Shown piece after piece: positions 43,965 to 53,231 of a DNA stretch of 64,000 nt. The stretch is from Fundidesulfovibrio magnetotacticus (GTDB lineage: Bacteria; Desulfobacterota; Desulfovibrionia; Desulfovibrionales; Desulfovibrionaceae): the NCBI RefSeq assembly GCF_013019105.1, contig NZ_BLTE01000017.1:1-64000 (forward strand), in the 5' to 3' direction. The translations under genes were made by a program, and so were the position numbers. Each line of letters starts with the position of its first letter. Position 1 is the first letter of the stretch. Below the pieces are notes generated by a model. That model searched no databases. It saw only the letters and a program-made list of their open reading frames with translations, and was not told the origin of the DNA.

Positions 43965-44477
43965 TTATCCGAAGGTGAATCGCCGCACTTTGCCGTATGC
44001 AACACGCGGCGCGTTCGCCGGGTCCTGCCCCAGCGCGACGCCGGCAAGCGCCGGAGTGAGCACGGCATCCACGAGCTTGCACGTGGTCAGCCCGGTTGCC
44101 GATGCGTATTCGACCGCCGCCACGTGCGAACGGGCCAGCGACGCGCCCAGATCGGCACGCACGGCCCGGCCCGCTGCCAAGTGCCCGGTCACGTCGCCCA
44201 CGGCCGTGAACGTGGCCGGGCCCACGTACTCCACCACCCATCCCAGATCCTTCCAGGCGTCGGACTGGGCCTCCGCTGCGGCCGCGTCCTGGGCATAGCC
44301 CCGGGCAACGTCGGCCTGTTCACCGGCGAAGCGGCAGGCCTCGCCAACGTCCACCAGGGCGTCCGGGAATCCCTCCTCGTGGCCGTTGCCGCCGAAGCCG
44401 CCGGGATTGGCCTCGGTCTTGCGATCGGCGTTCCAGAACTTGCCCAGCAGGCGCTGGACCGCTTCCGGCAGGCTCAT
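43965..44477 (-). CDS. Phage tail-tip region protein, unknown
   Basis: 170 residues. Start MSLPEAVQRLLGKFWNADRK with GGAGG about 5 bases upstream. Ala-rich, helical; no domain recognised. It overlaps the upstream gene by 4 bases (ATGA). Confidence 0.5.
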   Translation of the reverse strand: MSLPEAVQRLLGKFWNADRKTEANPGGFGGNGHEEGFPDALVDVGEACRFAGEQADVARGYAQDAAAAEAQSDAWKDLGWVVEYVGPATFTAVGDVTGHLAAGRAVRADLGASLARSHVAAVEYASATGLTTCKLVDAVLTPALAGVALGQDPANAPRVAYGKVRRFTFG

Positions 44478-45343
44478 ACGACCTCCTCGATGACGATGGT
44501 GTCCGACGACGCCAGGCCCGGCGCATCGAAGCCGATCGATGCGGTGTCCGCGAACCGGGCCAGGAAGGCGGTCTGCTGCAGGTACTGCTCGTCGCCGCTG
44601 TTGAAGATGAACAGGAACGGCTCGCTGATGCCGCATTCGCGCTGCATGCGCAGGAACTTGTTGACGGCCTCCTCGTGGCGCATGGCCTTGAGGCTGATCT
44701 CCGCGCGGCGGTACTTGGTCTTGCGCTGGAAATGCCGGGTGCCGCTCCCGACGATGGTCGTGGCGGAGGGGTCCACCCAGCGCAGCCTGGCCCCGTAGGA
44801 GAAGTTGATCCTGGGGGTCCAGTCCTCGACCACGACCAGGCGTCCGGCCTGGAGGTGCCCGCTGGAATTGCCCGGGTCCGAGAGGATCACGTCCATGGCC
44901 TTCCCGGCCAGGGTCGCTTCTAGGAGCCGGAAATGCAGGGGCCGCTCGATGCGCGCCAGCTCCTCCTCGCTGATCTGCCCCTTCCACCATCCGGGCGTGG
45001 ACCAGCGCCTGGAGACGCTGTCGTACCAGCGAGGCCACACGGGGAGCGCCTTGCTGTCGTAGGCCACGGAGGTGCAGGCCGCGTCCTCGTAGAGGATGTG
45101 CCGGATGGTGGCGTCCAGGGAGAGGTTGTGGTTGACGAGCGCCACGGCCCGGACCTCGCGGCGCTTGTCGAAAGCGAGCCGCACCGCGCCCGAGCCGTCC
45201 TGGGCGTCGGTGGTGCGGGCCACCTGGCCCAGGTAGTCCGTCTGCAGGTTGGATGCGGGCAGGGAGGCCCGCCAGCTGCCGCCGGAAAGCGTCCCTCTGG
45301 CGCAGTAGTCCGGCCAGCAGAGCATGCAGTTCCTGATGATCAT
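44474..45343 (-). CDS. Phage tail-tip structural protein
   Basis: 289 residues. Beta-rich, with features of tail distal or hub-adjacent proteins (WPDYCARGTLSGGSWRASLP, ALVNHNLSLDATIRHILYED, ERPLHFRLLEATLAGKAMDV). It lies between the hub-like 733-residue protein and a small tail gene, with 4-base overlaps to both. Function inferred from position. Confidence 0.55.
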   Translation of the reverse strand: MIIRNCMLCWPDYCARGTLSGGSWRASLPASNLQTDYLGQVARTTDAQDGSGAVRLAFDKRREVRAVALVNHNLSLDATIRHILYEDAACTSVAYDSKALPVWPRWYDSVSRRWSTPGWWKGQISEEELARIERPLHFRLLEATLAGKAMDVILSDPGNSSGHLQAGRLVVVEDWTPRINFSYGARLRWVDPSATTIVGSGTRHFQRKTKYRRAEISLKAMRHEEAVNKFLRMQRECGISEPFLFIFNSGDEQYLQQTAFLARFADTASIGFDAPGLASSDTIVIEEVV

Positions 45344-47541
45344 CCGAGCACCTCGATGACCGCCTCGTCCAGCTCCTCCTGCTCGGTGACGCCCAGCACC
45401 AGGAAGTTGCGCCCCTCGTCCAGGCCGAAGCGGTCGTAGACCACGGTCACCACGTCGAGGAAGTCCAGGTCGAAGACGCCGGACTCCCGGTTCATCACCA
45501 CCGCGAAAGTGAAGCGTTCCAGGCCCGAGGCGTAGAATGCGAAGAGCGCCCGGGCCTGGGCGTTCACGTCGGCGAGCACGGCCAGTTGCGAGACGAAGGC
45601 CAGAGCGCAGGCCGCCGGATGCCTGGCCAGCACGGAAGGATCCTCGCGCCGTGCCGTGCGGTACTCCTCACCGGCCCAGCGGGCGTAGGCCGGGGACTGC
45701 TCCGCCACGATCTCCGCAAGCTCGCTCTTCCGGCGCACCGTCCAGTTGCGGACTCCGGAGAGCGACACCCGGTAGGGCGGCGCGCCGTCCGCGCTGGAGA
45801 ACGGCGCGGACCAGTCCAGGGTGTCCTCCTTGATGGTGTCCCGGGTGAAGACGGCCTTGACCGGCTCCGAGCCCGTGAGCGCCCGCAGGCGGCCCGCCCG
45901 GAACAGGCCCGCCCGGGTGAAGCCCCACCCGGCCTGCAGGCCGCCGCACAGGGCGTCGCAGACCTCGGCGGCAGTGTCCGCGCTGCCAGCGGCCGTGAAG
46001 AAACCCACCGGCTGGGGGCAGGCTGCGGCCAGGGCCGCCAGGGAATCCTCATCGAAGGCGATCTCCTCTTCCGGGTCGTAGGCGGTCACGGCGTCCAGCG
46101 CAGTGGGTCCGGCGTAGCGTGACGGCGAGGCCGCAAGCTCGAGCTGCGCCCCGGCGGCGTGCACGCCCGAGGAGCCGTCCCCGGCGTAGGACTGCGCGGA
46201 GTCGTCCGCGAGCAACTCCAGGGAGGCGGTAAGCTGGGCGAACTGCCCGGCGTAAGGCTGCCCGGCCACGCTACACCGGATCCAGCCGCCCGGCAGGGCG
46301 TCCACCCAGGCGTCCGCCAGCCAGCCGTCCTCGTCGTAGGCCCCGCCCAGGGCGCTGCCGTTCGTCTGGATCTCCAGGACCATCCCGCCCTCGGCGGTGA
46401 TGTCGAACAAGGCGGCCACGTTGTCCGCCGGGTTGCCGGAGCGCGCCACGCGGAGCAGCACGCGCGAGCGCCCGGCGGGCCGCACGTGCACGCTGAAGCA
46501 GTGGATGCCCGTGGCGCAGTCCAGGGTCTGGGCGAGGAGGTGGCCGCCGGTCCCGGTCCCCTCGGTGAGCCGCCAGACCGACATGGAGCCCGGGAAGGCC
46601 ACCGAGGCATCCGGGGCCGCCGTAAGACCCGATGCTGCCCAGACGGCGTTGCCCAGAGCCTCGCTGTGACGGATCAGGTTGGTGCGCGGCATGCGGATCA
46701 GGTGCGCGGACACGGCGCGCAGGAGCCCGGCCAGGTCCTCCACGTAGACGCCGCCGAATTTCGCCCCGCGCACGTCGGCCGTGAGCGTGGCCGAGGCCTG
46801 CCCGGGGGCGCGCAGCAGGCCCAGGGCCGCGCAGGTGACCGCCTGGCCCCCGGAGACGGCGGCGGCGCGCAGGGCGGCCAGGTCCGCGCAGTCCTGGAGG
46901 ATGTCCAGGGGCACGCCGTCGGCGCGCAGGGCCTCGAAGGCCTGCATCGGGCCGTCGTGCGCTTGGTAGATGTCGTCGGACTCGCTCACCAGCACCAGGG
47001 GGATGTCGCGCAGCCTGCCCAGGGCGATGGGCTTGGTCTTGCCCATGAGTTCGGTGTCGCCTTCCACGCCCACGCCGTCGGCGTTGTTGCCCAGATAGAC
47101 GTTGCGCGAGAGGGGGTTGCGGTAGCGCTGCACGTAGTCGCGCAGCTTGACGGTCATGGTCTGCTGGTGGAACTCGGGCGCGGCGGCAAGGCCCGTCACC
47201 AGGGGCCTGAACGCGGAGCGCGGCCAGGCGCGGTCGCCCGCCAGGGAGCGCACGCCCCTGTTGTCGAAGCACAGGCGCTTGTAGTGGTCCAGGCGGCCGT
47301 CCGGGATGGCGATGGTCGCCGTGCCGTAGCCGCCCTCCCCGCATCCCGGCGTGATGCCGTCGCGAAAGACCCGGCGCTCGTAGTTGAGCGCCACCTGCAG
47401 GCGCGGCTCGTAGAACCGGTCGGGGGGATCGTCGGCCGGGCCGGAGCACCAGCCTCCTCCGGCCGTGGTGAAACAGAGCGTGCCGGTCTCCCCGGAGGCG
47501 GGGTCCAGATAGTCCAGCTCCAGCAGGTAGACGAGCATCAC
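45340..47541 (-). CDS. Large tail hub/tip protein with inserted spike-like domain
   Basis: 733 residues. The N- and C-terminal parts are tail-tip-like (beta-rich, e.g. YEPRLQVALNYERRVFRDGI at the start and ESGVFDLDFLDVVTVVYDRF at the end). A central module (about 290-480) starting NLIRHSEALGNAVWAASGLT, with GGWIRCSVAGQPYAGQ, resembles jelly-roll carbohydrate-binding or head-spike domains. It likely forms the tail hub and may help bind the cell surface. It begins 4 bases inside the end of the tape-measure gene. Confidence 0.6.
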   Translation of the reverse strand: MMLVYLLELDYLDPASGETGTLCFTTAGGGWCSGPADDPPDRFYEPRLQVALNYERRVFRDGITPGCGEGGYGTATIAIPDGRLDHYKRLCFDNRGVRSLAGDRAWPRSAFRPLVTGLAAAPEFHQQTMTVKLRDYVQRYRNPLSRNVYLGNNADGVGVEGDTELMGKTKPIALGRLRDIPLVLVSESDDIYQAHDGPMQAFEALRADGVPLDILQDCADLAALRAAAVSGGQAVTCAALGLLRAPGQASATLTADVRGAKFGGVYVEDLAGLLRAVSAHLIRMPRTNLIRHSEALGNAVWAASGLTAAPDASVAFPGSMSVWRLTEGTGTGGHLLAQTLDCATGIHCFSVHVRPAGRSRVLLRVARSGNPADNVAALFDITAEGGMVLEIQTNGSALGGAYDEDGWLADAWVDALPGGWIRCSVAGQPYAGQFAQLTASLELLADDSAQSYAGDGSSGVHAAGAQLELAASPSRYAGPTALDAVTAYDPEEEIAFDEDSLAALAAACPQPVGFFTAAGSADTAAEVCDALCGGLQAGWGFTRAGLFRAGRLRALTGSEPVKAVFTRDTIKEDTLDWSAPFSSADGAPPYRVSLSGVRNWTVRRKSELAEIVAEQSPAYARWAGEEYRTARREDPSVLARHPAACALAFVSQLAVLADVNAQARALFAFYASGLERFTFAVVMNRESGVFDLDFLDVVTVVYDRFGLDEGRNFLVLGVTEQEELDEAVIEVLG

Positions 47542-50500
47542 TGCACCCTCGAGGCCAGACGTTCCAGCGCCGAGGCGGTGCGCACGTTCATGGCGCGCAG
47601 CTCCCGCAGTTCCTGGACGATGGCCGTGAAGCCCGCCCGGGAGACGCCGATCATCGCATCGCTGTCCATCCCCACGGCCTGCCGCACGTCCCTGTTGGAC
47701 CGCACATGGGCCGTGGACCCCGCGCCGATGGTCACGATCTCCGGCAAGCCGCGCTCACCCACCAGGAAGCTGCCCGGGCCGGTGACGCTGCCCCCTCCCG
47801 CGAACTCGCCGAGCCACGGCGATGCGGAAGGCGTGCCGTACATGGACTGGTTGAGGGCGTTGTAGAGGTTCAGGGCGTCCTCGGCCGTCCAGGCGGCCTC
47901 CTGGGCGCCGGAGGACGCGGGCGGGCCGTCCGAGGCGGACGCGGCGATGGCGGCGTCGGCCGTGGCCACGGCGGCCACGATGGGGTCGGTGTAGGAGCTG
48001 TCCACACCCAGGGCGGAGAGGGCCGAGGCGATGGCCTGCCCGGCCGTCTGGATGGACCCGGCCAGGATGGTCAGGTTGGCGTTGGCGAGGGTCAGCTGGT
48101 CCACCTCGGCCTGGATGGCGTTCACCTGGTCGTACTGCACCTCGAGCTGCTCCAGGAGGATGTCCGCCTCGGAGCGCGTGGAGGCCTCCAGGGACTCCAG
48201 GGTGTCGGTCACGCTTTCGTAGACGCCGTAATAGGTCGCGGAGGACCCGTACACGTCGTGGTACTTGGACAGGTAGGTGGAGGCGAACCCCGCCAGCCTG
48301 GAGACGTCGCCGGAATAGGTGGGCGAGGACGGCCCCTCGCCCTGCACCTTGGCCAGGAGCCGGTTGTAGTGGGCTTCCATCTCCGAGAGCACGCTTCGGT
48401 TGCTCTTGCCCGAGAGCGTGGTGTTCCACGACAGGCTCTGCAGCGTGGATTCCAGGGAATCGGCCAGCCCGGAGAAGGTGGACCAGGCGCTGGAGACGCT
48501 GGTGAGCAGCCCGTCCACCATCACCTTCTGGGTGTTGATGAGGGTCAGCTCGGCCTGCAGCGAGGAAAGGCGGGTCTGGTTGGCCGCCTGGACCAGCTGG
48601 ACGGCCTGCTGCTCCGTGGAGGAGAACTGGGCCATGTAATCGGCCGCGTTGGCCCATTTGGCGAAGGTCTCGGGGTCGAGCCCGCCGGATGCCGCCTCCT
48701 CGTAGCGGTCCCAGAAGTTCTCCAGCGTCACCCCGGCTTCGCCCAGCTGGGCGATGGCCACGGCGGCCTTGGAGGCGTAGCCCTCCAGGGAGGCCTGCCA
48801 CTGCTCCTGCGTGGTCATGGTGTACTTCTGCAGGATGGAGAACGCGCTGGTGACGTCCTCCAGCCCGCCCATGATGTCGGAGGCCTGGGAGACCCACTCC
48901 CCCTGGTAGACCACATTCAGGTAGCCGGTCAGGGCGGCCAGGGACGTGCCCGCCTTGTCCGCGGCGATGGACCCGGCGGCGTAGGCCGCGGAGATCCGCT
49001 CCAGCTCGGTGTAGTAGTCTTCCCCGCCCCGGGCCACGTCGTCGAAGGCGTCCCTGAGGTCGTTGGCCGTGATGACCACCTGGGACATGTTGGTGGCCAC
49101 GTTGGAGGAGGCCTGGGCCACCACGCCGGAGTTGATGTCGAAGGAGAGCGGGAAGGAATAGGTGGACCAGGAGGAGAGGTCCATGCCCAGGTCCTGGGCG
49201 CGGGAGCGGACGTTGGAGCTGTCCCTGGTCCAGGCGGTGTTCCAGGCCTTGGCCAGGGCCGGATCCAGGCTGGTCCACTGCTTGTTGTGCGTGGTCTCCG
49301 AGGAGCCGAACAGGCCCGAGGTGGTGGTCCGGTTGGATGCCCAGCCGGAGAGGACGGAAGAGAGGGGCGCGGTGACGGTCACCGTGGCCCCGGTCTCGCC
49401 GGTGAGCGAGGTCTCGGACGTGGTGGAGCCGGTGAGCAGAGAGCCCACCACGCCGCCCAGCACCGCGCCGACGGGGCCTGCCACGCTGCCCAGGGCGGTC
49501 CCGGCCAGCATGGAGGACGTGCCCGCGATGGCCCCGGCGGCCCCGCCCAGCGCGCCGCCGACGGTGCCGCCCACCGTGCCCGTGCCGTTGGGGTAGATCA
49601 GGCTGGAGACGCCGTAGCCCAGGCCCGCGCCCATGAGCGCTCCGGACGCGGCCGTGCCCAGGCCGCCCGTGACCGACGTGGTGAGCCCGGAGGAATTGAG
49701 CGAGGACACGGCGGCCCGGTCCCCGGCCATGAGGGCCTGATAGCCCGTCATGTCGGACCCGGCCATGCCCGACGAGAACGCCGTGGACGCCGAGGAGACC
49801 GCACTGGACGAATAGCCGGAGACGAGCGAGCCCAGGCCGAAGTTGTCGTAGCCCCACTGGTTGAGGCTCTGCACCCAGCCGGATTCCTTGCCCAGGCTGC
49901 CCTTGATCAGGTCCCCCAGGAAGTTCCCGGACGATCCGGACTGCCGCCCCTGGACCGTCGCCCTCCCGGAAGCCTGACCCACGGCGGTCATGGAGCCGTC
50001 CCGGGCCACGGCGTAGGTCACGCCGTCCAGGGCGACCATGCGCATGCCCGAAGACGCCGCGAAGCTGTCCAGGGAGACGCCGGGAACCGTCGCGCCGGAA
50101 GCCCCGCCCGCTCCGGCGATCACGGCGGAGGGCGTCCCGGCCCCGAAGGACGCGGCCGGGACGCCGAAACCCCGGAGCCCCATCCGGGCGGAAACGTCCT
50201 CGCCCAGCAGCAGGGAGATGGCGTTGGAGGTGGGCAGGGAGCTGGTGATGCGCTGCGCGCCCAGGGCGCCCGTGAACGCGCCCAGCAGGCCTGCGCTCCC
50301 GGCGGCGGACTCCACGGCGGAGACGGTGTCTCCGTTCACCAGGCCGTAGGCGCCGGAGCGGGACCCGGAGCCGCCCGTGCCGAAGAGGGCCTCCAGGGCG
50401 GGTCTGAAGAGGTACTTGTCGGTGCCGATCTTCAGGAGGTCCGTGAAGAAGGAGGAGAAGGCCTGCTTGAGCTGGGCCAGGAACTGCTGGACGTAGTTTC

Positions 50501-52862
50501 CGGCCTCCTTGAGCTTGCCGGTGAGGGCGTCTCCGCCGATCTGGCCGAATGTCCAGTTCACCGCGTCGGCCACGCCGCCTATGCCCTTCGTCACCGCGTC
50601 GGCCGTCTGCCGCCAGGTCTCCACAATCTGGCCCTGGGCGCTCCTGTAGAGGCCGGAATTGAGGGCCACGCGATCCGCCAGATAGGCCCCGAAGCTCTCC
50701 TCGGTGCCGATGCGGGCCTCCAGCGCCTGCTTGTTCAGCTCGTCGAGCTTGCGGGCCTCCACGGCGCGGATGGCCGATTCGTCCACGCCGCGCTTGCGCA
50801 GGTAGTCGAGGGTGGCGTCGATGCCCTGCATCTTCCGGGCGATGTAGCCTTCGTCCAGCCTGGCCAGGTCGCCCAGGGCCGCGTTCTCGATCTGGAACCG
50901 CTCCTCGGCGGCGCGGCGGTGGAGCGTGGCGATCTCCCGCCCCTTCTCCTCTTCGCTGCGCCTGGCGTCCCCGGCGATGGCGTCGTATTCCTTGGCGAAG
51001 TTCACGGAGAGCTGCTTGAGCTTGCCCTCCACGGCGTGCGACGGGTCGCCAAGCAGATCGCCCAGTTTGGCCTGGGAAGCCCCGTAGGAGCCCAGCACAT
51101 CGCGGGCGTGCTCGATCTCGTTGCCCGCCAGCTTGATGCCCAGGCGGTAGGTGGCCCAGTACCAGCCCGCCCGTTCCAGGGCCTCCTTGTTGGCTCCCTC
51201 GTAGGCCTGGAGCTTCTTGGTGAGCTCGTTGATCTCGTTGGCGTAGTCCTTCCAGGCGGCCAGGTCCCTGGAGCCGTACTTGTCCCCCAGCAGGGCCGCC
51301 TGCTCGGAGAGGGCCGCCCCGGAGAGGGAGTCGATGTGCTTCTTGAGGTCCAGCCCGGAGTCCCCGCCGGATTTGCCGCCCGGCGGAGGGGCCAGCGGCG
51401 AGGGCGGCTTGATGGAGCCGGGGGGCGTGGCGTTGGGCAGGGGCGTGCCGTCCGGCGTCCGTCCCGAAAGCGCGGGGACCACGCCCTTGGGGCCGGGGCC
51501 GTTTCGCACGGCGTTCTCCAGCCAGGCGGGGACCATGCTTTCGCCGAACTGGGCCAGGGTGTCGCGCGTGAAGGTCAGGAACCCCTGGTAATAGCCCTTG
51601 AGCATCTCGATCCAGTCGCCCACGAACGTGCCCACGCGGTCCCAGGCCGTGGTGACGGCCTCCACGAAGGTGGTCTGGCCCCACTCCACCTGATGGGCCA
51701 GGGCGTTGAGATCGGCCCCGAGCTGCGCCCAGAGCATGGCCTTACGCTCGGCCCAGGCCTTCTCCTCGGCCGCTTCGGCCCGGCGCTCGCTCTGGATCCG
51801 GCGCATGTTGTCGGCCATCTCCTTGGTGTAGATGGTGCCGATGCGCCGTGCCTCCTCCAGGCGCGTCTGGTTGGCCCCGCCCCCTTCGTTCAGGAGCGCC
51901 AGGGTCTCCTTGTCCACGCTTCCGATGATGTTCTGGAGGACGCCCAGGCGCTTTCCCGCGTCCTCTCCGGCGGCGGACCAGCTCCTGGTGGCGTCGGCCA
52001 GCTCAACCCAGAGCTGTCCGGCGTTCTTGAGGTTGCCCTGGGAGTCCCGGACGTCGATGCCCACGGCGGCCAGCTGTTCCCTGGCCAGCCGGGCCGCGTC
52101 CGACTGCCCCGTGGTCGCCTCGGTGAGCGCCCGGAAACGCGCGGCCATGGACTCCAGGCTCTGGCCGGTGTCGTCGGCGTAGCGCTTCAGGACGGAAAGC
52201 TCCTCCACGGACTGTCCGGTGACCCCGGACATGGCCCCGAGGTCGGCGGCCGTGGTCACGGCCTGCTGCCCGAGCTTCAGGAACACGTCGGAGGCCCCGC
52301 GCAGGAACTCCTGGACGAAGTACTTCGCCGCCTCCTGCCCTGCCTGACCGAACCCGCCGGAGATGTCCCCAGCGGCCTGGGCAACGGACCGGCCCATGTC
52401 GCCCATGGCCGCCTTGAAGTTGGCGGCCATGTCCTGGCCCTGGCGGGTCAGGCTGCCGTAGGCGGCCTCGAACCCGGAGGAGATGCGCCCCGCGGCCTGG
52501 GAGGCCGCCTCGGACATCTGGCTGTAGTAGCGCCGGGCCTCGTCGGGGTTGGAGTAGGCCCAGTATCCGGCAGTCGCCGCGGCCGCCAGGGCGATCTTGC
52601 CCTTGTTGCGGGAGAGGAACTCCTCGGTCTCCCGCTCCATGTCCGTCAGGTAGTCCCTGGCCTTGGCGAGGCCTTCGCCGAGGGCCTGGGCCATGTCCTG
52701 CCCGGCCTGTTTGGCCTTGCTCTTGGCCGCGGTGAAGCCGTCGCCCACGGCCTGGGCCAGATCCTGGCCGTGCTTGGCGAAGCGTTCCTTGCCGTCGCGG
52801 AAATCCTGCTCCAGCTGGCCGTAATCGGCCGCGACGCCGACGGTGACGTTGCCCAGGCGCAC
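47538..52862 (-). CDS. Tail tape measure protein
   Basis: 1,774 residues, the longest gene in the window. Sets tail length and probably aids DNA passage. It starts LGNVTVGVAADYGQLEQDFR, with long helical stretches (VTTAADLGAMSGVTGQSVEE, LSVLKRYADDTGQSLESMAA), and has a Gly/Ala-rich hydrophobic stretch near 1090-1160. The C-terminal ~300 residues are Ser/Ala-rich. The start is GTG with GGGAGGG 7 bases upstream. By the usual ratio of about 0.15 nm per residue, the tail would be near 260-270 nm (inference). It is preceded by the chaperone genes and a counter-oriented small gene. Confidence 0.92.
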   Translation of the reverse strand: MRLGNVTVGVAADYGQLEQDFRDGKERFAKHGQDLAQAVGDGFTAAKSKAKQAGQDMAQALGEGLAKARDYLTDMERETEEFLSRNKGKIALAAAATAGYWAYSNPDEARRYYSQMSEAASQAAGRISSGFEAAYGSLTRQGQDMAANFKAAMGDMGRSVAQAAGDISGGFGQAGQEAAKYFVQEFLRGASDVFLKLGQQAVTTAADLGAMSGVTGQSVEELSVLKRYADDTGQSLESMAARFRALTEATTGQSDAARLAREQLAAVGIDVRDSQGNLKNAGQLWVELADATRSWSAAGEDAGKRLGVLQNIIGSVDKETLALLNEGGGANQTRLEEARRIGTIYTKEMADNMRRIQSERRAEAAEEKAWAERKAMLWAQLGADLNALAHQVEWGQTTFVEAVTTAWDRVGTFVGDWIEMLKGYYQGFLTFTRDTLAQFGESMVPAWLENAVRNGPGPKGVVPALSGRTPDGTPLPNATPPGSIKPPSPLAPPPGGKSGGDSGLDLKKHIDSLSGAALSEQAALLGDKYGSRDLAAWKDYANEINELTKKLQAYEGANKEALERAGWYWATYRLGIKLAGNEIEHARDVLGSYGASQAKLGDLLGDPSHAVEGKLKQLSVNFAKEYDAIAGDARRSEEEKGREIATLHRRAAEERFQIENAALGDLARLDEGYIARKMQGIDATLDYLRKRGVDESAIRAVEARKLDELNKQALEARIGTEESFGAYLADRVALNSGLYRSAQGQIVETWRQTADAVTKGIGGVADAVNWTFGQIGGDALTGKLKEAGNYVQQFLAQLKQAFSSFFTDLLKIGTDKYLFRPALEALFGTGGSGSRSGAYGLVNGDTVSAVESAAGSAGLLGAFTGALGAQRITSSLPTSNAISLLLGEDVSARMGLRGFGVPAASFGAGTPSAVIAGAGGASGATVPGVSLDSFAASSGMRMVALDGVTYAVARDGSMTAVGQASGRATVQGRQSGSSGNFLGDLIKGSLGKESGWVQSLNQWGYDNFGLGSLVSGYSSSAVSSASTAFSSGMAGSDMTGYQALMAGDRAAVSSLNSSGLTTSVTGGLGTAASGALMGAGLGYGVSSLIYPNGTGTVGGTVGGALGGAAGAIAGTSSMLAGTALGSVAGPVGAVLGGVVGSLLTGSTTSETSLTGETGATVTVTAPLSSVLSGWASNRTTTSGLFGSSETTHNKQWTSLDPALAKAWNTAWTRDSSNVRSRAQDLGMDLSSWSTYSFPLSFDINSGVVAQASSNVATNMSQVVITANDLRDAFDDVARGGEDYYTELERISAAYAAGSIAADKAGTSLAALTGYLNVVYQGEWVSQASDIMGGLEDVTSAFSILQKYTMTTQEQWQASLEGYASKAAVAIAQLGEAGVTLENFWDRYEEAASGGLDPETFAKWANAADYMAQFSSTEQQAVQLVQAANQTRLSSLQAELTLINTQKVMVDGLLTSVSSAWSTFSGLADSLESTLQSLSWNTTLSGKSNRSVLSEMEAHYNRLLAKVQGEGPSSPTYSGDVSRLAGFASTYLSKYHDVYGSSATYYGVYESVTDTLESLEASTRSEADILLEQLEVQYDQVNAIQAEVDQLTLANANLTILAGSIQTAGQAIASALSALGVDSSYTDPIVAAVATADAAIAASASDGPPASSGAQEAAWTAEDALNLYNALNQSMYGTPSASPWLGEFAGGGSVTGPGSFLVGERGLPEIVTIGAGSTAHVRSNRDVRQAVGMDSDAMIGVSRAGFTAIVQELRELRAMNVRTASALERLASRVQ

Positions 52863-52949
52863 TAGGCATCCCTCCCGGGCACGCTAAATGTTGCAAACCT
52901 CGCGACCGGCATGCTTACTGCGTCCGATACGATCACGGAGGGTTCGACC

Positions 52950-53231
52950 ATGAGCAAGGTTCTCAAGGCGCTCTGGGCGGTGCTGCTGGCGGTCTGGTTC
53001 CTCACCGGATTCCTCCTGGCGGCCGGATTCGTCTCCGCTTCGCCCTCGTTCCCGTTCGCCCTGCTGGTCGGCCAGGCCGCGCTCTGGTGCCTGCCGCTCG
53101 CCCTGGTCTGGACAGCGTGGCTCCTGCTGGCCCGGGTGATCCGCCTCGTGCGCGCCCAGGGTCCGGACGTGGCCCGGGGGGCCGGGAAGGCCGCCATCCT
53201 GGCAGCCAAGGCCCTGGGCCGTCTGGACTAG
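52950..53231 (+). CDS. Small membrane protein, counter-oriented in the tail operon (moron)
   Basis: 93 residues with two membrane segments (ALWAVLLAVWFLTGFLLAAG and LLVGQAALWCLPLALVWTAW, then LLLARVI) and a basic C-terminus. It has a strong ribosome-binding site (GGAGG, 8 bases upstream). It runs opposite to every neighbour, in the space between the chaperone and tape-measure genes. Its stop overlaps the stop of the frameshifted chaperone in a shared CTAG. A role in superinfection exclusion or host membrane change is likely but not shown. Confidence 0.6.
   Translation: MSKVLKALWAVLLAVWFLTGFLLAAGFVSASPSFPFALLVGQAALWCLPLALVWTAWLLLARVIRLVRAQGPDVARGAGKAAILAAKALGRLD

Noticed and set aside
47755-51684. 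1,309-codon leftward frame overlapping the tape measure
   Set aside because: It is a +1 shadow of the tape-measure gene, with Arg/Gly/Pro runs and no start signal.
47706-52865. 1,719-codon open frame antisense to the tape measure gene
   Set aside because: It mirrors the tape-measure gene frame by frame, is rich in Gly/Val/His/Arg/Gln with no domain, and arises from GC-rich codon bias.
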